Shown one piece after another: positions 1 through 6,139 of a stretch of 6,712 bases of DNA. The stretch covers positions 1 to 6,712 of the forward strand of contig DAOVVI010000085.1 of the NCBI GenBank assembly GCA_030637245.1. Reading direction: 5' to 3'. Source of the DNA: Cyclobacteriaceae bacterium. GTDB lineage: Bacteria > Bacteroidota > Bacteroidia > Cytophagales > Cyclobacteriaceae. The position numbers and the translations under genes are program-made. The notes beneath the pieces are model-generated. The model did no database searches, was not told where the DNA came from, and worked only from the letters and a program-made list of their open reading frames with translations. Positions within the stretch are counted from its first letter, which is position 1. Each line of letters starts with the position of its first letter.

Positions 1-30
1 AAAACATTGTTTTTTGATTTATCTTTTTTC

Positions 31-65
31 GTAGTTGCAAGCCATGAGCCATGAGCTAAAAGCCA
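31..65. repeat. Degenerate heptanucleotide tandem repeat
   Basis: On the plus strand the bases fall into consecutive 7-mers: gtagttg, caagcca, tgagcca, tgagcta, aaagcca. The last four share an AGC(C/T)A core in register, and the first is a weaker match. On the minus strand the unit reads roughly TGGCTCA. The tract lies in non-coding DNA about 130 bp beyond the stop of the esterase gene. Short heptamer arrays of this sort are known as intergenic repeats in other bacteria, notably cyanobacteria. No function can be read from the sequence. The periodicity is seen directly; its membership of a genome-wide family is inference. Confidence 0.55.
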
Positions 66-90
66 AAAATCATTGCGTCAAAAAATAATG

Positions 91-124
91 GCCTATCTTC
101 TGACTTCCTTCGGTCGCCATAGGC
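91..124. repeat. Intergenic stem-loop element A
   Basis: Perfect 6-bp inverted arms GCCTAT (91-96) and ATAGGC (119-124) enclose a 22-nt loop. The element is clearly richer in G+C than the flanking DNA. It shares the start GCnnATCTTC-like sequence and a CGCC near the right arm with element B at 139-168, so the two look like diverged copies of one palindromic unit. There is no U-tract on either strand, so it is not an ordinary intrinsic terminator. It could be a REP-like interspersed repeat or a stabilising 3' structure for the esterase mRNA. Confidence 0.45.
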
Positions 125-138
125 TTGCCGACGGTAAT

Positions 139-168
139 GCAATCTTCCCTACCTCACCGCCGGATTGC
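139..168. repeat. Intergenic stem-loop element B
   Basis: Inverted arms GCAATC (139-144) and GATTGC (163-168) enclose an 18-nt loop. It lies 14 bp from element A and 24 bp past the stop codon of the esterase gene, so it would fall in that gene's 3' UTR. Its right arm overlaps a small hairpin with arms TGCC (166-169) and GGCA (176-179). Like element A it has a pyrimidine-rich plus strand and no U-tract. The remainder of 1-192 contains no open frame that looks coding. Confidence 0.45.
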
Positions 169-192
169 CCTTCAAGGCATTATGATTTATTG

Positions 193-1140
193 TCATAGAC
201 CTTTAAAAAATTTCCAGATTTCCTCGCTTGCATCAAAATCCTTAGCAGTTTTACCTATTATCTTTTCTCCAAGGTATTGTCTGCCACCGGGCCATGTGTG
301 ACCTCCGTTGGTTACAGTTATTAATCCTACTTTGGTTCCGTTTTTACAATTATTATACATAAACCGCTCTGACCTGGTTTCATCAAATAAATTTGTATTG
401 GATACATCCTTTTTAGTTAATTTCTCTTTACACTTATTCTCGCCCAACCAAAAATTGATCGTCTCTTCCGTTGCCAAAATACTCCCCTGGCTTCGCTCTT
501 CTACAATCATTTCTCCCCCTTCATAAGGCATAAGAGGATCGCGCGTCCCATTGATAATCATTACCGATACGGTACTATCAGCGCTACAATTTACCAGTTG
601 ATCAAGCGCCAAAGAAGCCGAAACTGCTGCAATCCCCCTGATTTTTTTTGATATCTCGCAAGCCAACCTAAAGGTCATAAAACCGCCATTGGACATCCCT
701 GCAACATATATTCTTGAAGGATCCACCCGAAAGCTATCAATACTGTAATCGATCACTTTTTCAATAAATCCCACATCATCGATATCATTATAATGAGAAA
801 GTGAAATGGAATCCTCTCTTCCATCATTCCAGTATTCATTTAGCCCTTCAGGATATCCCACAATAAATCCGTTTTGATCTGCCAGTTTATTGAAACTATG
901 CCTGGTCAGTCTCGTCATACTTTCCAGAGTTTCTTCTTCACGATGCAGGCATAGGATTAAACTGCGTTTCCTTCTTTTGAGCCTTTTGGGAATATAAAAT
1001 TTTGTTCTTCTTAAATATTCATCATGGAAAAACTCAACTTCCTTATTGCCGGGAGGTATGTCGGTCGGCGGTGCATAGCACCCTTGTACCACGACAATCA
1101 GCAATCCAAATATGATCAGATTCTTTATATTCAAATTCAT
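193..1140 (-). CDS. LpqC/PHB-depolymerase-like esterase lipoprotein
   Basis: A secreted alpha/beta-hydrolase of the polyhydroxybutyrate depolymerase / feruloyl esterase (LpqC) type, 315 residues; the substrate cannot be told from sequence. A short basic start and hydrophobic core lead to lipobox VQGC (Cys21), predicting a periplasmic lipoprotein. An in-frame ATG at 1164 would add eight residues, but 1140 gives the cleaner signal peptide. The nucleophile elbow is GMSNGG (148-153, Ser150), the acid probably Asp201 in NGTRDP, and the histidine His281 in GGHTWPGG. The LTR...FN.LAD block (78-88) and WNDGRE (104-109) are also family-like. Cys237 and Cys265 are placed as the family's usual disulfide. 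Oddity: after strand LILCLH, where relatives have HG plus a Gly-rich oxyanion loop, this protein has HREEE (66-70), so activity is uncertain. It lies 141 bp after the DUF218 gene and probably has its own promoter. Confidence 0.88.
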   Translation of the reverse strand: MNLNIKNLIIFGLLIVVVQGCYAPPTDIPPGNKEVEFFHDEYLRRTKFYIPKRLKRRKRSLILCLHREEETLESMTRLTRHSFNKLADQNGFIVGYPEGLNEYWNDGREDSISLSHYNDIDDVGFIEKVIDYSIDSFRVDPSRIYVAGMSNGGFMTFRLACEISKKIRGIAAVSASLALDQLVNCSADSTVSVMIINGTRDPLMPYEGGEMIVEERSQGSILATEETINFWLGENKCKEKLTKKDVSNTNLFDETRSERFMYNNCKNGTKVGLITVTNGGHTWPGGRQYLGEKIIGKTAKDFDASEEIWKFFKGL

Positions 1141-1202
1141 TATTACGTACGAAATAATGTACATTTATAATTTCTGAAATTAAATCAGTGTATTGATAAA
1201 AG

Positions 1203-1235
1203 CAAAATTACTCAGTTTAGGACAAGGATAACAAA
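1203..1235 (-). promoter_or_regulatory. Candidate Bacteroidota-type promoter for the esterase
   Basis: Read on the minus strand, a TTTG (1232-1235) is followed after 21 bp by TAATTTTG (1203-1210), which matches the Bacteroidota -7 consensus TAnnTTTG exactly. The pair lies 62 bp upstream of the chosen esterase start and 46 bp downstream of the DUF218 stop codon. Transcription would start near 1197, leaving a leader of about 55 nt. The match is seen in sequence; promoter activity is inferred. In AT-rich DNA such an octamer can arise by chance. Confidence 0.4.
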
Positions 1236-1281
1236 TATTCCACCACACTGGCATTAGTCTTAGTAACAAAGATTATTCATG

Positions 1282-2052
1282 CTAAATATACCCTGCCAAC
1301 CAATACGCTACATATCCTATCCATTCTTTTATCAGGAAATCCCAACTGCTGAGAACACCAGGTGAAGGAATAAAACCATCTACATCAAATCTGTCCTTTG
1401 GCAAAGCAGTATTAAAATCCGTACTAAAACCGGTTACATCAATGCCAACTTTCCTAAAACAACCTTCCGCCCTGCGCATGTGAAAGGCTGAGGTAATTAA
1501 TATGACCTTGCCTTTTTTCGCGTTCATTTCCACAAGATCCTTGACAAAAAATGCATTTTCCCGTGTATTTCTTGATGAGCTTTCGATTATAATATCTTCA
1601 GGAGCAACTCCGCACATCACATAAAAATCAAAAATAGGAGAGTTATCCCGATCCGGATTTTCAAAAAGCCTTGCATTTCCGCCGGTAAATAAGACCTTTT
1701 TCACTTTACCGGTATGATAAAGGTTGAGCGCATGAGTAACCCGATCTGCACCCTTATGGAAAAACAACCTGTCATTGGGTTCTCGATCCACATCAGTTGT
1801 GCCGCCCAATACCACCGCGAGGTCATAATCATCATCTAATTCGCTTATGGAAATTGCAGGTTTTTCCCATAGTAGCAGGCACTCGTTAAAAATGATCTTA
1901 TTTGAGAAAACAAGAAATAAAGCAAGTGAAATCCATCTAATTCTTTTTTTCCATTCTTTATTCTTAATCAAGAAAGAAACGAGCAAAAAAATGAGAATCA
2001 GATTGAATGGCTTTATGAAATAGCCGAGTAGTTTTGATAAAACAAAAAACAT
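1282..2052 (-). CDS. YdcF/ElyC-family DUF218 membrane protein
   Basis: A 256-residue envelope protein of the DUF218 (YdcF/SanA/ElyC) family, almost the same length as E. coli ElyC, which is linked to envelope and peptidoglycan integrity; the biochemical activity of the family is poorly defined. Two hydrophobic segments at about 12-30 and 38-55 anchor it, putting the catalytic-like domain in the periplasm. Family motifs in order: DLAVVLGG (77-84), the ADR block with Leu-Tyr-x-x-Gly-Lys (102-116), KVLFTGGNA (119-127), SRNTRENA (160-167) and ITSAFHMRRA (186-195). The C-terminal helix (236-256) is amphipathic, as in ElyC-type members. The start lies 4 bp after the transporter stop (TAA ATCC ATG), so the two are surely one operon and probably translationally coupled. 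I leave the symbol blank because orthology to elyC cannot be proven from one sequence. Confidence 0.88.
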   Translation of the reverse strand: MFFVLSKLLGYFIKPFNLILIFLLVSFLIKNKEWKKRIRWISLALFLVFSNKIIFNECLLLWEKPAISISELDDDYDLAVVLGGTTDVDREPNDRLFFHKGADRVTHALNLYHTGKVKKVLFTGGNARLFENPDRDNSPIFDFYVMCGVAPEDIIIESSSRNTRENAFFVKDLVEMNAKKGKVILITSAFHMRRAEGCFRKVGIDVTGFSTDFNTALPKDRFDVDGFIPSPGVLSSWDFLIKEWIGYVAYWLAGYI

Positions 2053-2056
2053 GGAT

Positions 2057-5000
2057 TTAACTAGCTTTTGCCTTAAACCTTCCTTCCATAGTTATGATTT
2101 TTTTCAATACATCATAATAAAGTGTTACCACCAAAACCAAGGTCATTAGCCACATGAATACTGCATTGAAATAAAGTGTGTTATAATATCTCCCTGCAAA
2201 ATGTTTAATTGGCAGATAAAATAAAGTCCTGAAATCGAAATAGTTGACAGGATCCGGATCAGCAAAAATCGGATAGATCTGTTGTACCAATCTTCCATTG
2301 TGCTCTAAGATCCTTGTTTTTTCCTTATTGTCAAAAACCAGTGAAGTGACCTGATCATTTGTATTTTCTCTTTTTAGTTTGTTATACGCCTCCACCTTTT
2401 TGGGAGAAGCAGTCATTTCTTTTATTTGTTTTTCTCTGGCTATCTGTGCTTTTCCGCGCCGATTTATATGAATGCGCCTCATAGTACTAAAAAACTGCTG
2501 AGTAGATTTATAGGTAGTCGAATCTAATTTCTCAGCTGTCAAATCAATCAGAAGCTGGAATTTATCCTTTCCGAATTCCTCTAGTTGTATTTCGATTTCA
2601 TTTCTTACTACCAATAGATTTTTCTGAATATTTTTAATGATTTCCTCATTATCCATGTTCCTGTTTGTAAAGGCATATTCAAGCATCGATTCCAATCTGG
2701 GCAGGTAATACACGGTTTTATAATCAGACAAAGCAATCTCTTTATCTATATCATAAAATAGTTTTTCAAACTTGTTGTTTTTAAATTGATTGACCATCAA
2801 GGCTTCATAAGCCCAACGGGAAATCATGAGATCTCCTATTAGTGGTACTCTTGATTTTGCACCAAAAGCAGGATTTAACTGATCAAACTGAACCACAACT
2901 CCACTCAATAAAATTTGCGGAATGAGTAATATTGGAATAATGATATATATTGTCACCGCTGAATTGAATGAAGCCGAAATATTTAATCCCAACACATTTG
3001 CGAAACAGAAAGTCGAGAAAAATATTAACCAATATGAAAAATACATCCCATTTATGGAAAGGATCAAATTACCGACAATGACAAATGACATCGCCTGAAT
3101 GGCCGATAAGCTAAACAGGAGAATAAGTTTTGAGGCTATATAGCTTCCCTTATTTAAATGAAGGAAAGATTCGCGTTTCAGTATTTTTTGATCTTTAATT
3201 ATTTCTTCAGCACTAACAGTCATACCCATAAAAAGGGCAACAATCACCCCCATGAAAAGGTATGCCGGAATATTTACATTTTCCTGGAAAATGTAATCAA
3301 ATGGCCTAAACGCTTCTCCCGGGTAAAACCGCACTAATACCGCTAAAATGACGGCCAATAATGGGGCTTCTAAAAAATTAATCAGGATATATTGCTTGTT
3401 AGCGAGTTTTGATTTAAAGTCCCTGGCTGTAAAAATTACAAGCTGATTTATCCAGCCTGGAATATACAGTACAGCTTTCGGGCTTTCATCTGTTTTTCCC
3501 AATTCCGGGAACTCTACTTTTTTCGTATAAATCTCATTCCAGGTTACAGGCGTAATTTTGCGTTGTTCCGTATGTCGTCCATACTCATCTACCACCCGGG
3601 TTTCAATAATATTAAATATTTGTTCAGCGTTTACACTTCCACACTCAGAACATGACCCGGTTTGTTTATCGACAAGCTTTGTCGCTTCTCTGAAATATAC
3701 AACGGCCTCTACCGGATTTCCATAGTAGATCGGGTATCCTCCAACATCCAGGATGAGCAACTTATCAAACATTTTAAAAATATCGGATGAGGGTTGATGG
3801 ATAACTACAAAAATAAGTTTGCCACGAAGAGATAACTCCTTAAGCAAATCCATAATGTTTTCAGAATCTCTGGATGAAAGTCCTGATGTAGGTTCATCTA
3901 CATATAGCACCATAGGTTCTCTGAGCAATTCAAGTCCAATATTTAATCTTTTTCTTTGACCTCCTGAAATAGTTTTCTGAAGTGGGTTGCCAACCTTAAG
4001 GCTTTTTGTTTCATATAAGCCAAGACTTATAAGGGTTTTATCTACCAGCTCTACAATTTCTTGTTCTGTATAATTACTAAAGCAAAGTTTAGCGGCATAA
4101 TACAAATTCTGAAAAACTGAGAGATCTTCTATGAGCAAATCATCCTGGGGAACAAAACCAATAATTCCTTCTATTTTCTTTCTTTCTACATGAATGTCGA
4201 TGTCATTGATGAGCACTCGTCCTGACGATGGTTTTTCATTCCCATTTAATACATTAAAAAGTGTTGATTTACCAGAACCGCTCGATCCCATTACTCCGAT
4301 CAGGCTTCCATTCTTTTCTTTAATTGAAATATCGCGCAAGCCAATATTTCCATTTTTAAATTTATAAAAGATATTTTCTGCCTTGAAAGTAATTGGAGCG
4401 TCAATCTCATCAGTACGGAAGTGACTAAGTATGTCACTGTAATAAATAGTTTTAAATTTGTTGCCTCTTATGGAACTTCCCGTTGGAACAATCTCAATTT
4501 TTCCACTTTCTATGGGGATTTGGTTTAGGAAAATGCTTGAATTACCAATGTATCTCAGGAAAAAAGGCTTAATCGTTTTCAAATTTAAAACCGCTATATA
4601 TCCATCAATTTCTCCTTCAGGTATAATGCGATAGCACTTTTCAGGTACCTTTTCCAAATGACTGCTGATAATCAAAACATTGATGGAATTGAAATCTTCA
4701 ATTTTCTCCGCTGCGACAAAATTTTGGATGGACTTTAATTCCTCGGCATCTATTTTGAGCTCCTTTCCAATATTATGCAACGCAATATCTTCTTCTTTAG
4801 AAAGAATGTTATCTGCATAAATGAGTTGAGTCAATTCTGAAATCAGGAAAATCTTCTGTTGTTGAGTAATCTGACCATTGATCTTTCTTGTTAATTCTGT
4901 AATCCCGTCCAGTTCATTTGTTCCATCCTCTAATTCTTGCACACAAAAACCGTCAAACAAGTCCATGTACTTACCAATTACCTCCTTGTTTAGCCTGGAA

Positions 5001-5104
5001 TTAAGTAAGTTGAACATCTTTGCACGTTCTTTTTCTCCTACACCATCTAACCTTGTCAATAAGGCAAATAGCTGTATCACCGCTTCTAGTAGTTGTTCAC
5101 TCAT
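2057..5104 (-). CDS. TerB/FHA-like/ABCG-type ABC transporter fusion
   Basis: A 1,015-residue ATP-binding-plus-permease protein, probably an inner-membrane exporter acting as a homodimer; substrate unknown. Residues 1-125 look TerB-like, with two helical halves each carrying an acidic turn (LDGVGEKE, ADNILSKEE). Residues 165-232 form a beta-rich, FHA-like stretch (IFLNQIPI ... GSSIRGNKF) without the usual phosphothreonine-binding GR/SxxH residues. The ATPase has Walker A GSSGSGKST (273-281), Q-loop Gln320, signature ISGGQ (379-383), Walker B VLYVDE (399-404) and switch His436. A CSEC motif (485-488) lies in the linker. Six membrane segments follow at about 572-592, 613-632, 656-684, 688-710, 716-738 and 976-998, with the ABCG-like RWAYEALM at 763-770. 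About 235 residues lie between the last two segments, far more than in ordinary ABCG proteins. It overlaps nothing and is followed 4 bp later by the DUF218 gene. No Shine-Dalgarno is visible; both genes of the pair start in the context AATCCATG. Confidence 0.92.
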   Translation of the reverse strand: MSEQLLEAVIQLFALLTRLDGVGEKERAKMFNLLNSRLNKEVIGKYMDLFDGFCVQELEDGTNELDGITELTRKINGQITQQQKIFLISELTQLIYADNILSKEEDIALHNIGKELKIDAEELKSIQNFVAAEKIEDFNSINVLIISSHLEKVPEKCYRIIPEGEIDGYIAVLNLKTIKPFFLRYIGNSSIFLNQIPIESGKIEIVPTGSSIRGNKFKTIYYSDILSHFRTDEIDAPITFKAENIFYKFKNGNIGLRDISIKEKNGSLIGVMGSSGSGKSTLFNVLNGNEKPSSGRVLINDIDIHVERKKIEGIIGFVPQDDLLIEDLSVFQNLYYAAKLCFSNYTEQEIVELVDKTLISLGLYETKSLKVGNPLQKTISGGQRKRLNIGLELLREPMVLYVDEPTSGLSSRDSENIMDLLKELSLRGKLIFVVIHQPSSDIFKMFDKLLILDVGGYPIYYGNPVEAVVYFREATKLVDKQTGSCSECGSVNAEQIFNIIETRVVDEYGRHTEQRKITPVTWNEIYTKKVEFPELGKTDESPKAVLYIPGWINQLVIFTARDFKSKLANKQYILINFLEAPLLAVILAVLVRFYPGEAFRPFDYIFQENVNIPAYLFMGVIVALFMGMTVSAEEIIKDQKILKRESFLHLNKGSYIASKLILLFSLSAIQAMSFVIVGNLILSINGMYFSYWLIFFSTFCFANVLGLNISASFNSAVTIYIIIPILLIPQILLSGVVVQFDQLNPAFGAKSRVPLIGDLMISRWAYEALMVNQFKNNKFEKLFYDIDKEIALSDYKTVYYLPRLESMLEYAFTNRNMDNEEIIKNIQKNLLVVRNEIEIQLEEFGKDKFQLLIDLTAEKLDSTTYKSTQQFFSTMRRIHINRRGKAQIAREKQIKEMTASPKKVEAYNKLKRENTNDQVTSLVFDNKEKTRILEHNGRLVQQIYPIFADPDPVNYFDFRTLFYLPIKHFAGRYYNTLYFNAVFMWLMTLVLVVTLYYDVLKKIITMEGRFKAKAS

Positions 5105-5177
5105 GGATTAGTATTATTATGGATAATCAGATGTCGTTTGGTCAAGTAAGTTACATAGTGCTGTCGCACTTTATAGT

Positions 5178-6029
5178 TTAATCTATAAATGATTTAAAAT
5201 AATTCAAATCAACCTCATATACTTTTTTAGGGTTTACTCCTAGCTCTACTTTTTCAAACATTTCAACAAGTTTTACCCCATCAACAAGTTCAATCTGAGG
5301 TGCTCCTTCTCTATTAGCCTCCTTTATTGCTTCGTTTGTAAAAGTTCCAGTTGTAATAATTATTCCTTTTTCAGCTCTTCCTATCATTGCGTTTCTAAAG
5401 TCTCCAACTTGAGCCCTTGAAACAGACCCTTTATATCTTTTACATTGAAACAAAACTTTGAAACTAACAAATGGATTTATCTCTAATGTTCCATAACCGT
5501 TAATTCCGCCATCATGTGATCCTCCAGTTACGTAAACATTTTCAAATCCATGTTCTCTTAATAATTCTCTACTTATTCTCTCAAAACCTGATGGAGATAA
5601 ACTTTGGAGAACTTCTAATAAATCTAAAGAAGATTCTTTTTCATAATCCTCTTGTTCTGCTATAACTTCTTTACCTGCCTTCTCCTTTCTGGTTTTTTGA
5701 TGAATATCTACCCACTTAAGAAATATTTTTCTGGCTTCCTCTTGGGTAATTGTCGTTTTTTTCCCTTTTTCTGTAAGTTTCCAGGTTCCATATTTTGAAG
5801 AGTCTAGAAGTCCTTCCCAAACTAAATATTGCCTGGCCCAAGCTACCTGATTATGAAATCTATTTTGTCCTGACTTTAAAATTTCATCAAGTACATCATC
5901 AGGCAAATTAAGGTTTTCTGCAATTTTACTTGAGACCTCTCTTGGTTTACCAGAATCTCCTAAATCCCTTAATGCGTCAAGAAGAGGCCCAAACCACCTT
6001 ATAAAATCAGCCCCTTTTTTCTTATTCAT
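5178..6029 (-). CDS. Mrr-like type IV restriction endonuclease
   Basis: A 283-residue Mrr-family protein, close to the usual length of about 300. In E. coli, Mrr cuts foreign or modified DNA without a partner methylase, which fits the absence of one here. Residues 1-95 are the Mrr N-terminal winged-helix domain (WARQYLVWEGLL, then the TWKLTEKGK wing). A charged linker covers about 112-135. Residues 140-262 are the PD-(D/E)xK-like catalytic domain: SGFERISRELL (147-157), HDGGINGYG (172-180), FQCKRYKG (194-201) and IIITTGTFT (223-231). Gln195 and Lys197 make the QxK motif. The GGxD aspartate usually taken as the metal ligand is Asn177 (AAC), so activity may be reduced or altered; Asp173 remains. 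All 15 Arg codons are AGA/AGG, unlike the neighbours. The start is fixed by the MNKKKG...FIRWFG N-terminus. A terminator separates it from the upstream gene, so it needs its own promoter; the best nearby match is a weak TAGAATTG at 6067-6074. Confidence 0.92.
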   Translation of the reverse strand: MNKKKGADFIRWFGPLLDALRDLGDSGKPREVSSKIAENLNLPDDVLDEILKSGQNRFHNQVAWARQYLVWEGLLDSSKYGTWKLTEKGKKTTITQEEARKIFLKWVDIHQKTRKEKAGKEVIAEQEDYEKESSLDLLEVLQSLSPSGFERISRELLREHGFENVYVTGGSHDGGINGYGTLEINPFVSFKVLFQCKRYKGSVSRAQVGDFRNAMIGRAEKGIIITTGTFTNEAIKEANREGAPQIELVDGVKLVEMFEKVELGVNPKKVYEVDLNYFKSFID

Positions 6030-6082
6030 TATCTTAAATTATTTTTGTTCTTTTTATCGTAGATATCAATTCTATATAAATA

Positions 6083-6118
6083 AAAAAAGTATTGAAGAGT
6101 CTACACCAATACTTTTTT
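6083..6118. terminator. Symmetrical intrinsic terminator
   Basis: A perfect 12-bp inverted repeat, arms 6083-6094 and 6107-6118, with the sequence A6-GTATTG and its complement CAATAC-T6, around a 12-nt loop. It lies 21 bp past the stop codon of the right-edge gene. Because the stem begins with an A-run and ends with a T-run, RNA from either strand would end in a U-tract, so it could act in both directions. Its clear role is to stop minus-strand transcription before the Mrr gene. Confidence 0.85.
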
Positions 6119-6139
6119 ATGTTTATCATTTATTTCTTT

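Noticed and set aside
166..179. TGCC/GGCA hairpin after the esterase stop
   Set aside because: A four-base stem without a U-tract is too weak to be called a terminator.
308..526. A 72-codon open frame on the plus strand
   Set aside because: It is antisense to the well-supported esterase gene, its product resembles nothing, and it has no start signals.
1165..1281. Search for a terminator between the DUF218 and esterase genes
   Set aside because: I found no stem followed by a U-run; only a weak CCA/TGG pairing near 1241-1252. Read-through from the upstream operon into the esterase gene cannot be excluded.
4878..5111. A 77-codon open frame on the plus strand
   Set aside because: It is antisense to the TerB-like part of the transporter and Ser/Pro/Asn-rich, as is typical of a shadow frame.
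5116..5145. TTGACC - 18 bp - CATAAT on the minus strand, upstream of the transporter, like an E. coli sigma-70 promoter
   Set aside because: Bacteroidota housekeeping sigma factors use a different consensus, and no TAnnTTTG accompanies it, so I do not call it. The transporter's promoter remains unidentified and read-through from the Mrr gene is possible.
5157..5170. A small hairpin (AGTGC - 4 nt - GCACT) just past the Mrr stop codon
   Set aside because: The stem is only 5 bp and no U-tract follows on the minus strand, so it is not a convincing terminator. It might slow the polymerase or protect the 3' end.
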